Origin: Bacillota bacterium
GTDB taxonomy: Bacteria > Bacillota > Limnochordia > Darwinibacteriales > Darwinibacteriaceae
Length of the DNA: 64,000 nt
Reading direction: 5' to 3'
Assembly: GCA_029776155.1 (NCBI GenBank)
Contig: JAKOTU010000068.1
Location: 1 to 64,000, forward strand
Positions 52,759 through 60,308 of the stretch are shown here, piece after piece. Both the position numbers and the translations under genes were made by a program. Positions within the stretch are counted from its first letter, which is position 1. Every line of letters starts with the position of its first letter. The notes under the pieces are model-generated. The model had not been told where the DNA came from, searched no databases, and saw only the letters and a list, made by a program, of their open reading frames with translations.

Positions 52759-53603
52759 TGGATGAACTTACCGCACTGAGGAAAGGGCTGAGTGACCTAG
52801 ATGCCCAGCTGTGGGAGCTGTTCGCCCGGCGCTTGGGCTTGGTGGACCAGGTGGCCCAGTGGAAGATGACCACTGGCACCCCCATCCATGTGCCCGAACG
52901 GGAGCAGGTGATCCTAGCCCAAGCACGAGGCAGCATGCCCCCGGGCCTGGAAGGCTATGGCGAGGCACTGGCTAGGACCCTCCTGCGCCTGTCCCGGGAG
53001 CGCCAGTACGAGCTGGCTGTGGAGCGTGATGCAAGCTGGACTCTGGGCAGCGCTCTGCGGGCAGCAGGGACGTCCCAAGTGGGCTGGGAGTCCCTGGCCG
53101 TGGTGCCGGGGGCGGCGGAGCAGGTTTGCCCCACCATATTTCCCGCGGAACGCCTTGTACACGTGTCCAGTGCAGTTGAGGCCTGCAGCATGGTGCGCTC
53201 AGGCCAAGTGGAGGGTGCGGTGCTCCCAGAAGGCGAGGCACTTGCCGCCGCCGATGGGGAAACCCTGTTTATCCAAGCTGCCGCGGCTGGAGCAGGGCGC
53301 TGCTTTCTCTTAGGTGGCAAGCTCAGCGTAGGTGAGCAGGCGAACCAGGTCAGCTTGCGGGTGGACCTGGAGCCGGGGCCGGAAGCGCTGGCACTTATGG
53401 TGAGCGTTCTTGCCGATTTGGGCCTGCCCATCTTAAACTTAAGCGCAGGGCATGGAGGGTCCTCTACCCAAGGCTGTTATGTGGAGTTTGCCGGCGGGCG
53501 GGAGGACCCGCAGGTACTGCGGGCTTTGTACCAACTGGAGCGGGAAACCTGGCGGCTGCGTCTTTTGGGTTGGTATCCCGTTTGGACGCCCATCCGGGAA
53601 TAG
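52758..53603 (+). CDS. Chorismate mutase with reduced prephenate-dehydratase region and ACT domain
   Basis: 281 residues laid out like a P-protein (PheA). Residues 1-85: AroQ chorismate mutase (LRKGLSDLDAQLWELFARR, ...VAQWKM, EREQVIL). Residues about 95-190: a remnant of the prephenate dehydratase domain, with a sequence like its first lobe (PGAAEQVCPTIFPAERLVHVSSAVEACSMVRSG) followed by LPEGEAL where PIENS is expected; about 80 residues of the second lobe are missing and the TRF motif reads GRC. Residues about 205-275: ACT domain. It is therefore probably a chorismate mutase with a regulatory domain, not a dehydratase. Its GTG shares the last base of the aroC stop codon. Confidence 0.8.
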   Translation: MDELTALRKGLSDLDAQLWELFARRLGLVDQVAQWKMTTGTPIHVPEREQVILAQARGSMPPGLEGYGEALARTLLRLSRERQYELAVERDASWTLGSALRAAGTSQVGWESLAVVPGAAEQVCPTIFPAERLVHVSSAVEACSMVRSGQVEGAVLPEGEALAAADGETLFIQAAAAGAGRCFLLGGKLSVGEQANQVSLRVDLEPGPEALALMVSVLADLGLPILNLSAGHGGSSTQGCYVEFAGGREDPQVLRALYQLERETWRLRLLGWYPVWTPIRE

Positions 53604-53817
53604 CTGGAGTGAAAATTTTTTATGGGGGCTGTTTTGAGAATCGCGCATCAGCCAAGTGGTGGAGCGAAGTAAATTCGTGAGGGTGCTTTTCCGTGGGTGC
53701 GTAAAACAGCAAGGGTCCCTGGAGAGGGGAAAAGGCCGCCTTGGCTCCAGGCAGGAATTGCAGGGGAAAACCTGAAGTAAATAAATACAGAAGTAATCTT
53801 AGAAGGAGTGTTAACCC
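53604..53817. other. ilvE leader region with hairpin
   Basis: 213 nt without a gene. CCTGGAG (53718-53724) pairs with CTCCAGG (53745-53751) around an inner AAGG/CCTT stem, but no T run follows. I searched for a T-box (no TGGNACCGCG) and found none. It may simply be a 5' leader. Confidence 0.4.
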
Positions 53818-54885
53818 GTGGAGATTACCCTGGTAAAAACCACCACTCCAAAACCTAAGCCGGATCCGGCGAAACTGGGCTTTGGCAGATTCTTTACTGA
53901 TCATATGTTTGTGTGGGACTACAATCCCGAGCAGGGCTGGCACGATCCCCGCATTGTGCCCTACGGCCCCCTGGAGTTGGATCCGGCCAGTGCCGTGCTC
54001 CATTACGGACAGGCCGTGTTCGAGGGGATGAAGGCTTACCGCGGCCCGCAGGGGGAGGTGCTGTTGTTCCGCCCCGAGCAGAACATGGCCCGCCTCAACC
54101 GCAGTAATGCCCGGATGAGCATCCCCCAATTCGACGAGGAGTTTGCCCTGCGGGCCATCAAGGAACTGGTGGCCTTGGAGCGGGAGTGGATTCCCACGGC
54201 GCCAGGCACTGCGCTGTACATCCGCCCGTTCATCATCGCCACCGATAACGTACTGGGCGTGCGTCCCTCGGCAACCTACCGGTTCATGGTGATTCTCTCA
54301 CCGGTGGGTGCCTACTACGAAGAAGGGCTCAATCCCGTGAGCATTTATGTGGAACCCCATTATGTGCGGGCGGTGCGGGGCGGCACGGGCTTCGCCAAGG
54401 CCGCGGGTAACTACGCGGGCAGCCTGTTGGCCCAGAAAAACGCAGTGGCCAAGGGACACTCCCAGGTTTTGTGGTTGGACGGCATTGAGCGCAAGTATGT
54501 GGAAGAAGTGGGGGCCATGAACGTGTTCTTCAGCATTGGCGGTCAGATGGTCACGCCCGATTTGGGGGACAGTATTCTCCCCGGTGTGACCAGGGACTCC
54601 ATCCTCCAGCTGCTCCGTTCCTGGAATGTGCCCACGGTGGAGCGGCGCTTGAGTGTGGAGGAGATCTTCCAGGCCCATGCTGAGGGAACGTTAGTGGAGG
54701 CCTTCGGCTGCGGTACCGCGGCGGTGGTGAGCCCCATCGGTAGGTTGGAATACCAAGGGCGGCTGATTGAGATTGGTGGCGGCAAGATCGGTGAACTTAC
54801 CCAGAAACTGTACGATACCCTCACGGGAATCCAAACAGGCAGACTGCCCGATCCATTCGGCTGGGTTGTGCGGGTGGACGTGTAG
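53818..54885 (+). CDS. ilvE: Branched-chain amino acid aminotransferase
   Basis: 355 residues of the fold-type IV PLP aminotransferases. It converts branched 2-oxo acids and glutamate to Leu, Ile and Val. GQAVFEGMKAYRGPQG near 65, the PLP lysine Lys194 in GGTGFAKAAGNYAGSLLAQ, EEVGAMNVFF and GCGTAAVVSPIG are all conserved and match the longer ilvE group. AGAAGGAGTGTTAACCC precedes GTG 53818. It is in the same direction as the aro operon but separated by 214 nt, so it may have its own leader. Confidence 0.95.
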   Translation: MEITLVKTTTPKPKPDPAKLGFGRFFTDHMFVWDYNPEQGWHDPRIVPYGPLELDPASAVLHYGQAVFEGMKAYRGPQGEVLLFRPEQNMARLNRSNARMSIPQFDEEFALRAIKELVALEREWIPTAPGTALYIRPFIIATDNVLGVRPSATYRFMVILSPVGAYYEEGLNPVSIYVEPHYVRAVRGGTGFAKAAGNYAGSLLAQKNAVAKGHSQVLWLDGIERKYVEEVGAMNVFFSIGGQMVTPDLGDSILPGVTRDSILQLLRSWNVPTVERRLSVEEIFQAHAEGTLVEAFGCGTAAVVSPIGRLEYQGRLIEIGGGKIGELTQKLYDTLTGIQTGRLPDPFGWVVRVDV

Positions 54886-54913
54886 CGATAAGAGCATCTC
54901 ACCAGGCCAAAAA

Positions 54914-54945
54914 AAGCTCGCTGCAGGTATTCCTTCAGCGAGCTT
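54914..54945 (-). terminator. Terminator between ilvE and the convergent membrane-protein gene
   Basis: AAGCTCGCTG (54914-54923) pairs with CAGCGAGCTT (54936-54945). TTTTTTT follows on the minus strand, ending the gene that stops at 54971; it may also serve ilvE. Confidence 0.85.
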
Positions 54946-54970
54946 TACCATGAGGTGACCTGTTGGGGAG

Positions 54971-55405
54971 CTAAAAAATCAGGAAGAGCAGCAGCAGAAT
55001 GAGCAGCAGCGGGGCGGCGCCCACGGCGATGGCCCACAGCACCTTGATGAAGGCCCAGCCCAGCTTGAAAAAGAGGACCAAGGGTATAAACAGCAGAAAT
55101 AGTAGGAAAAGGGGACCCAGCACACCCAACATGATCAGGGCCACGATGCCCACAATGAACAGGATGGGTATGATCACAACTGCTTGAAATAGGGAAGAAA
55201 AGCCCTTCACTTCGCATATCACCTCGCTGTTTTCAGTTTCCCCCTTTTTGGGCTGCGACCCGGCTTTGAACAGGAGCGCTAAGCCCAGCACGATGAGGAG
55301 CAGGGGCCAGACTAGGCCAGGGCGGGGGATGAAGCCCACATTTCGGCCCAGAAAGTAAGCACCAAAGAGGATTAAAGCTAACGCCGCCAGATGTTTCCCT
55401 TCCAT
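54971..55405 (-). CDS. Small membrane protein, LiaI/LiaF-TM-like
   Basis: 144 residues with about four to five hydrophobic segments. The N-terminal LILFGAYFLGRNVGFIP..LVWPLLLIVLGLALL is the two-helix LiaI/LiaF-type (DUF5668-like) repeat; the C-terminal half has longer leucine-rich helices. In Bacillus such proteins take part in cell-envelope stress sensing; here there is no adjacent two-component system. ATG 55405 has AAAGGGAGG upstream; the frame to 55516 lacks a ribosome site. Confidence 0.65.
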   Translation of the reverse strand: MEGKHLAALALILFGAYFLGRNVGFIPRPGLVWPLLLIVLGLALLFKAGSQPKKGETENSEVICEVKGFSSLFQAVVIIPILFIVGIVALIMLGVLGPLFLLFLLFIPLVLFFKLGWAFIKVLWAIAVGAAPLLLILLLLFLIF

Positions 55406-55516
55406 AATCCGTGACCTCCCTTTGTCTTCAGTATAACGGTGGCGGCTGGGCAAGGCAATTCGCCCAGGGACGGGAATCGGATCCGCCTGGAGGCGGAGAT
55501 CGAGGAGTGGTAACAC

Positions 55517-56578
55517 ATGGACGAACTAGTTAGGATTCTCCAGGTTCACCAGCAGCGCTACCCGGAACTGACCATGGTGGATTTTGTTAAGCTCATTTAT
55601 CAAAACGAGTTTGGACCTGGTCATTTGATCAGCGATGAGCAGGCCAGTCTAGCGCGCCTAGAAGAGGAATACAGCAGACTCAAGCCAAGGTCAGTCCAGG
55701 AAGAGCTCTTTGAACCCATTGGCAACGGATTGGTGCGGCTGCATCTCCGGGCCCTGGAGGATGCCCTTCCCCTGAACACAGTCAATAGGTTCTTCGTACT
55801 CACCGCTCGGAAGGTGCGGGGCACTAGGGACCGATTCGAGGACAAGCTGAGGCTCCTGCGGGAGTCTGTTCAGGGAGATGAGTCCCTGGACCTGTTCTTG
55901 GAAGAGTACAAAAGGGCGGGCTATCCGCCCTTGAGTCACAGCGCGCAGTTTCGGGCCGCATATGCGCCGGCTTATCGGGTAGTACTCAGCGTGTTTGCCC
56001 TCTTTTTCCCCGTGTTTAGGGAAATAGAACGGCTGCTCCGGGGGGAGCAGCCAGTGGTTGTGGCCATTGACGGCAGGAGCGGTTCGGGGAAAAGCACCTT
56101 GGCTGAGCTTCTGCAGGAGGTGTACGGCTGCAGCGTGATCTCCATGGATCATTTCTTCCTGCGCCCCGAGCAGCGTACTGGGGCCAGGTTGCGGGAACCA
56201 GGGGGCAATGTGGACTACGAACGTTTTCTGGAGGAAGTGGCAGTGCATCTAAGGAGCGGGCAGCCATTTCGCTACCGCATCCTCAACTGCCGGGACTGGA
56301 GCTTCCAACCGTCCCCCGTTGTTCAGCCCGGTTCTTTAACCATTGTGGAAGGGTGCTACAGCCACCACCCGGCCTTCGCTCAGCTCTTCGACCTCAAAGT
56401 GTTTTTGACCGTTTCTCCCGAGGCCCAAAGGGAAAGGATCCTCCAGCGCAGCGGACAGGCAATGCTCCAGCGCTTTGTGCAAGAATGGATCCCCCTAGAA
56501 GAACTTTATTTTTCCTCACTGCACATTGAGAAACAGAGTCAGGTGAGAATCTGCACAAGCAGTGGGGAGTTTGCTTAG
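55517..56578 (+). CDS. Two-domain protein with C-terminal uridine-kinase-like P-loop domain
   Basis: 353 residues. Residues 1-170 are helical, with VDFVKLIYQNEFGPGHLIS and a KRAGYPPLSHSAQFRAAYAPAYRVV block; I know it only as an accessory domain seen with kinases. Residues 180-353 carry a P-loop kinase: VVAIDGRSGSGKSTLAELL, VISMDHFFL, IVEGCYSHHP and RERILQRSG. It resembles uridine kinase or related nucleoside/pantothenate kinases. The ATG has AGGAG 9 nt upstream. Its end overlaps the convergent nitroreductase gene by 4 bp. Confidence 0.72.
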   Translation: MDELVRILQVHQQRYPELTMVDFVKLIYQNEFGPGHLISDEQASLARLEEEYSRLKPRSVQEELFEPIGNGLVRLHLRALEDALPLNTVNRFFVLTARKVRGTRDRFEDKLRLLRESVQGDESLDLFLEEYKRAGYPPLSHSAQFRAAYAPAYRVVLSVFALFFPVFREIERLLRGEQPVVVAIDGRSGSGKSTLAELLQEVYGCSVISMDHFFLRPEQRTGARLREPGGNVDYERFLEEVAVHLRSGQPFRYRILNCRDWSFQPSPVVQPGSLTIVEGCYSHHPAFAQLFDLKVFLTVSPEAQRERILQRSGQAMLQRFVQEWIPLEELYFSSLHIEKQSQVRICTSSGEFA

Positions 56579-57159
56579 ACTCGTTTGAAGATGAGCTCCT
56601 CCAGGGGACGCTTGGGCACATAGTGCACATCATCTTCTCCCCGCCAGTAGCGGATATCCCCATCTTGGCCCGTGGAGGTAAGTTCAACCCGTTCCCCTGG
56701 GGTACCCAGGGCTGCCACCAGTTCGATTTTCAGTCCTTCAGGCACGTCTAAGATTTGGGCCAGGCGCGGCCGATCCACAGAGCCCACAAGGCAGCAGCCA
56801 AAGCCCATGGCGCGGGCGCCTAAGATGATGTTTTGGGCTGCCAAGCCCAGGTCAACTAGGTGCATGGGGTTGTGTCCGCTGAGGGAAGTATCGTTCAGGA
56901 ACACGATGTAGGCGGTGGGCCGTTCCTTGGGGCTCGGCCCCGGCCAGTCGGTGAGGTAGCCCGCCCACTTCAGGCAGGCAAACACCTGGGGCAGTACCTG
57001 GGGATTCGTCACCAGTACGTATTTGAGCGGCTGCCTATTTGAGGCTGAGGGAGCCAGCCGAGCCAGCTCAATCAAGCCTTCCAGCTGGGCCATGCTGGGT
57101 GCAGGCTCCTGCTTGAACCTCCGGTAGGTTCGGGCACTTTTCATCAATTCTTTGAGCAT
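56575..57159 (-). CDS. Nitroreductase-family protein
   Basis: 194 residues with the FMN-binding nitroreductase fold: SARTYRRFKQEP (phosphate contacts), LARLAPSASNRQPLKYVLV, DLGLAAQNIILGARAMGFGCCLVG and a final VAALGTPGE strand. Such proteins use NAD(P)H to reduce nitro, quinone or flavin substrates; the function is uncertain. ATG 57159 has AGGAGG upstream. It is divergent from the structured RNA promoter region. Confidence 0.85.
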   Translation of the reverse strand: MLKELMKSARTYRRFKQEPAPSMAQLEGLIELARLAPSASNRQPLKYVLVTNPQVLPQVFACLKWAGYLTDWPGPSPKERPTAYIVFLNDTSLSGHNPMHLVDLGLAAQNIILGARAMGFGCCLVGSVDRPRLAQILDVPEGLKIELVAALGTPGERVELTSTGQDGDIRYWRGEDDVHYVPKRPLEELIFKRV

Positions 57160-57244
57160 GACCAACCTCCTGTTCTAGGGATCTTGCGCGGGATCCTCTT
57201 CGCTAGACCCGAGCTGTTCCCCTGCCTAAAAAGCGAAGAGGGTG

Positions 57245-57273
57245 TTGCATAAAGAGTCAGAAAATAGTATAAT
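57245..57273 (+). promoter_or_regulatory. Promoter of the structured RNA at 57280
   Basis: TTGCAT (57245-57250), 17-bp spacer, perfect TATAAT (57268-57273). Predicted transcription start is near 57278-57281. Confidence 0.75.
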
Positions 57274-57364
57274 ACAGATACCAAGTCAAAACGACCCTCG
57301 GTAAGGGCATGGCGGGAAACAGGCCGCGGCACCACATGAGCCAAGGAAGGGGGGAGATGGGACC

Positions 57365-57396
57365 GGCCGAGGCGGAAGTGCTGCGCGGCCTTTTTT
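57365..57396 (+). terminator. First terminator in the structured RNA (possible attenuator)
   Basis: GGCCG/CGGCC closes an imperfect inner stem (loop near 57376-57380), followed directly by six T. The same 3' arm can pair with 57322-57328, so it may be switchable. Confidence 0.65.
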
Positions 57397-57504
57397 CAAG
57401 GAAAGCAGGCCGGTAAAACCAATATGGGCGTGCTGCCGCCTGAAAAACCAAAAGAGTATGCGATAGGCCCGCAGGCGGCAGGCACCGCCTCCAGGAGGGG
57501 CGTG

Positions 57505-57538
57505 GCAAAGGAGCGTCACGAGCTCCTTTGCTTTTTTT
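57505..57538 (+). terminator. Second terminator, end of the structured RNA
   Basis: Perfect 10-bp stem GCAAAGGAGC (57505-57514) with GCTCCTTTGC (57522-57531), loop of 7, then seven T. A textbook intrinsic terminator 78 nt upstream of the next start codon. Confidence 0.93.
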
Positions 57539-57615
57539 GGCGCCAAGGCGGCCCAGCCATATTATCTTTGGTCGTGCTGGGGAAAACTGAAAGGGATAAC
57601 TCTAAGAACAGGGTG

Positions 57616-58023
57616 ATGGATGTGGACTGGAACGGCTGGCCCTTTGAACGGGTGGCTATACTCTTTGCTTCCCTGGGGTTTCTCCTCGTTTTTGTCCAAG
57701 TGACTCTTTTCCATTATCGGCAGAACTTCCGGCATTGGGCCCAGTGGGTACCGGTTATTGCCCTGCCGGTGCTGGCTGTAACGGGGCTGCTGCTCACCGC
57801 TTTCAACTCCAGCACTGTGCGCACCGTGTTTGCCCTCCTCTGCTGGGCCGATGTCCTGGGGGGACTGTATGGCTTTTACCTGCACCTGCGGGGTGTGGGA
57901 CAAAGGGTGGATGGCTATCGCCTGCAGAATTTCCTGGTGGGCCCGCCGGTAATTCTCCCCCTGACCATCTCCGCTTTGAGCAGCTTGGCACTCTTGGCTG
58001 TGTATTGGAGTGGTGGGCTGTGA
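57616..58023 (+). CDS. Small membrane protein of the dehydrogenase operon
   Basis: 135 residues with four membrane segments. There are no heme-ligand Cys motifs; the few His residues (HYRQNFRHW near 37-45, HLRGVGQR) could bind cofactors but do not form a known pattern. It resembles a cytochrome-type or assembly membrane subunit only in topology. It overlaps the next gene by 4 bp (GTGA), so it belongs to the sugar dehydrogenase operon and may anchor the complex or link it to quinone. ATG 57616 has a weak AGGG; GTG 57622 is an alternative start. Confidence 0.65.
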   Translation: MDVDWNGWPFERVAILFASLGFLLVFVQVTLFHYRQNFRHWAQWVPVIALPVLAVTGLLLTAFNSSTVRTVFALLCWADVLGGLYGFYLHLRGVGQRVDGYRLQNFLVGPPVILPLTISALSSLALLAVYWSGGL

Positions 58024-58622
58024 ACAGTATAGAAAGCCTCTATCCCGATTACGATGTCCTAGCCCTCCAGGACGAATGGGATGCCACCACCCGCCAGATC
58101 GTGAACCAACGCCTGGGGCCCTTTGAGTTTAAGCTCCTTTCCACCTGGCAGCAGGATATGCTGAAAGCCATAGCCAGGCAGCTGGCCTACGAGCACCGGG
58201 AGGAAGTACTCACCTGGATTGCCGCCCATGTGGATCAGAAGTTAGGTAGCTCCCAAGGTGAGGCGGAGCGCAGACCTGGTGTTCCGCCCCAGAAGGAGCT
58301 GATCCTCGCGGGCCTGGAGGCCCTGGAACAGTGGGCGAAAGCAAAGTTCTTCAAGGGTTTTCTGAGCATCAAGGAAGAACAGCAGCTGGAGTACCTCCAA
58401 CTTCTGGAAGTGGGGGGCCTGCCCCAGGATGGGGGTTGGAGTGTGGAAAAACAGAAGGAACTGTTTAAGAAGCTAGCAGGTCTGATCATCTCCGCCCACT
58501 ACTCCCATCCTTGGGTGTGGTCGGAGATTGGTTATGGGGGTCCCGCCTATCCCCGGGGTTATGTACGGGTGGAGCTGGGCCTGACCGACCCCTGGGAACC
58601 CAAACCTGCCCGGCTCAGTTGA
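58020..58622 (+). CDS. Gluconate 2-dehydrogenase subunit 3-like protein
   Basis: 200 residues, soluble and mostly helical. The C-terminal AGLIISAHYSHPWVWSEIGYGGPAYPRGY block and the position before a GMC oxidoreductase match the gluconate 2-dehydrogenase subunit 3 family (small subunit of FAD-dependent sugar-acid/polyol dehydrogenases). No twin-arginine signal is visible, unlike many homologues. GTG 58020 overlaps the previous stop codon. The frame extending back to 57735 is a shadow of the membrane protein gene. Confidence 0.83.
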   Translation: MNSIESLYPDYDVLALQDEWDATTRQIVNQRLGPFEFKLLSTWQQDMLKAIARQLAYEHREEVLTWIAAHVDQKLGSSQGEAERRPGVPPQKELILAGLEALEQWAKAKFFKGFLSIKEEQQLEYLQLLEVGGLPQDGGWSVEKQKELFKKLAGLIISAHYSHPWVWSEIGYGGPAYPRGYVRVELGLTDPWEPKPARLS

Positions 58623-58634
58623 GGGGGGATTGCT

Positions 58635-60239
58635 GTGCAGCACAACTGTGACCATTACAACGGAGAACGTTATCCCCATTTGCACAAGCGCAAATATGGG
58701 GGGCAGGAGGCGGATGCGGTCATTGTGGGCTTAGGTGCCGCTGGAGGAGTACTCCTCTATGAACTGGCCAAGGCTGGTTTTCAGGTGGTGGGCATCGAGG
58801 CGGGGCCTTTTTGGGATCCCCAAAGCGATTTTGCCAGCGACGAGCTGCATGCCCAGTCCCTGGCCTGGAATGATACGCGCCTTTCCACCGGCAGCGATGC
58901 TCTCCAGTTTGGCGCCAACAACTCGGGCCGGGGAGTAGGGGGCGGTACGGTGCACTTCACCGGAGTGTTCTACCGCTTCCATGAAAGCGATTTTAGGGTG
59001 CGCAGCCTGGATGGGGCCGGTGAAGACTGGCCCATCAGCTACCAAGACCTGGAACCCCATTACACTAAGATCGAACAGGACATAAAGGTAAGCGGTCCCA
59101 AAGAGTTCCCCTGGGGGCCCTTTCGCGGCCCTTTCCCTTATCCTGAGCGCAATCCCATCAGCGGTAATGCCGAAATATTCCGCCGGGGCTGCCAGGTCTT
59201 GGGCATCCGCAGCACTGTGGCTCCCTTGGCCATCCTCTCGGCCCCCTTTGCCGGGCGGCCACCCTGCATCAACCGGGGCTTCTGCAACCAGGGCTGCCTG
59301 CCCAATGCCAAGTTTTCCACCCTAGTTCACCATGTCCCCAAAGCCATCGCCCTGGGGGCGGAAGTGCTCAGCGATTGCCTGGTCACCCGCATTCTCGTGG
59401 ACAAACAGGGCAGGGTGACAGGGGTTGAATTTAACCACGATGGTAAGTACTACGAGCAGAAGGCCAAGCTGGTCATTGTCTCCGCCTTCGCCGTGGAGAC
59501 TCCCCGGCTCCTTTTGAACTCGGCCTGCAGCCAGTATCCCCAGGGCCTGGCCAACAGCAGTGGTTTGGTGGGGAAATACCTCATGCCCCACAGTGGACAT
59601 GATGTCTACGCCCGTTTTGACCAGGAGATTCGCCTGTACAAGGGGACGCCCGTGCTGGCGGTGAGTCAGGATTTTTACGAGACGGATCCCAGCCGCGGCT
59701 TTATCCGGGGCTTCTCCCTCCATGCCCACGGCAGTAGGCCTTTGGGCATGGCGGTGAAGGCTGCCACCAACGCGGGGATCTGGGGCAGGAACCTGCGGGA
59801 AATCATGCTGCACTGGAACTTCTATGCCCGCATCACTTTAGTGGGGGAAGTGCTGCCTGAGATCAAAAACTGCATCACCCTCAGTGAGGAAAAGGATGAG
59901 TACGGGCTGCCCCGGGCCCAGGTCCATTTTACCTATGGAGAAAACGATCAGAAACTTATTGCCTACGGCGTGCAGAAATGCAAGGAGATCTTGGAGGCCG
60001 CAGGGGGAAAGGACCCCTTCGTGGTTCCCGACAGTGCACATCTCATGGGCGGCTGCCGCATGGGCAAAGACCCCAACAGCTCAGTTGTGAACGAGTTCTG
60101 CCAAAGCCACGATATCCCCAATCTGTACATCTGTGACGCCAGTGTGTTTGTCACCTCAGGCGCGGCCAACCCCACGGAAACGGTAATGGCTTTGGCCTCC
60201 CGCACTGCCGAGCAGATCGTCAAGACAAGGGGCCGCTAA
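58635..60239 (+). CDS. GMC-family oxidoreductase (gluconate 2-dehydrogenase large-subunit type)
   Basis: 534 residues: FAD-binding VIVGLGAAGGVLLYELAKAGFQVVGIEAG near 30-60, NNSGRGVGGGTVHFTG near 96-111, a Cys-rich CINRGFCNQGC near 214-224, and the C-terminal HLMGGCRMGKDP and GAANPTETVMALASRTAEQIV. The His/Asn catalytic pair is plausibly His475 and Asn517 (approximate). It oxidises a sugar, sugar acid or polyol hydroxyl, passing electrons to the other subunits. GTG 58635 follows GAGGGGGG. The adjacent sugar ABC transporter suggests a monosaccharide or polyol substrate. Confidence 0.87.
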   Translation: MQHNCDHYNGERYPHLHKRKYGGQEADAVIVGLGAAGGVLLYELAKAGFQVVGIEAGPFWDPQSDFASDELHAQSLAWNDTRLSTGSDALQFGANNSGRGVGGGTVHFTGVFYRFHESDFRVRSLDGAGEDWPISYQDLEPHYTKIEQDIKVSGPKEFPWGPFRGPFPYPERNPISGNAEIFRRGCQVLGIRSTVAPLAILSAPFAGRPPCINRGFCNQGCLPNAKFSTLVHHVPKAIALGAEVLSDCLVTRILVDKQGRVTGVEFNHDGKYYEQKAKLVIVSAFAVETPRLLLNSACSQYPQGLANSSGLVGKYLMPHSGHDVYARFDQEIRLYKGTPVLAVSQDFYETDPSRGFIRGFSLHAHGSRPLGMAVKAATNAGIWGRNLREIMLHWNFYARITLVGEVLPEIKNCITLSEEKDEYGLPRAQVHFTYGENDQKLIAYGVQKCKEILEAAGGKDPFVVPDSAHLMGGCRMGKDPNSSVVNEFCQSHDIPNLYICDASVFVTSGAANPTETVMALASRTAEQIVKTRGR

Positions 60240-60261
60240 GGGCCGGCAGCTTAAGAAAAAA

Positions 60262-60293
60262 GACTCCTCCACCGCTTGGACGGTGGAGGAGTC
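60262..60293 (-). terminator. Terminator after the monosaccharide ABC transporter
   Basis: Perfect 13-bp stem (60262-60274 with 60281-60293), then TTTTTTC on the minus strand. It separates the converging transporter and dehydrogenase operons. Confidence 0.9.
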
Positions 60294-60308
60294 CCCCCTT
60301 TGGGAGGT

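Larger units (their letters stand above)
57280..57538 (+). ncRNA. Unassigned structured RNA, probable riboswitch or attenuator leader
   Basis: About 259 nt without a supported gene, from a strong promoter to a strong terminator. Within it: CCTCGG (57296-57301) can pair with CCGAGG (57367-57372); GGCCG (57365-57369) pairs with CGGCC (57386-57390), followed by TTTTTT (57391-57396), a first terminator; GGCCGCG (57322-57328) can instead pair with CGCGGCC (57384-57390), which would disrupt that terminator. A 13-bp stem with one bulge follows (57430-57442 with 57472-57485). The end is the second terminator. I checked it by eye against TPP, SAM, FMN, cobalamin, lysine, glycine, purine, Moco, c-di-GMP, c-di-AMP, T-box, SRP and 6S patterns and recognise none. 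Confidence 0.6.

Noticed and set aside
53604-53817. T-box or amino-acid riboswitch before ilvE
   Set aside because: There is no TGGNACCGCG antiterminator motif or terminator T run; only a modest hairpin.
57280-57538. Cobalamin, Moco, SAM, T-box, SRP or 6S RNA identity for the structured region
   Set aside because: None of the conserved core sequences of these classes are found by eye; a covariance-model search would be decisive.
57424-58023. 199-residue membrane protein starting at 57424
   Set aside because: The first 64 codons cover the strong terminator at 57505-57538 and encode no plausible domain; a start at 57616 fits the overlap with the next gene.
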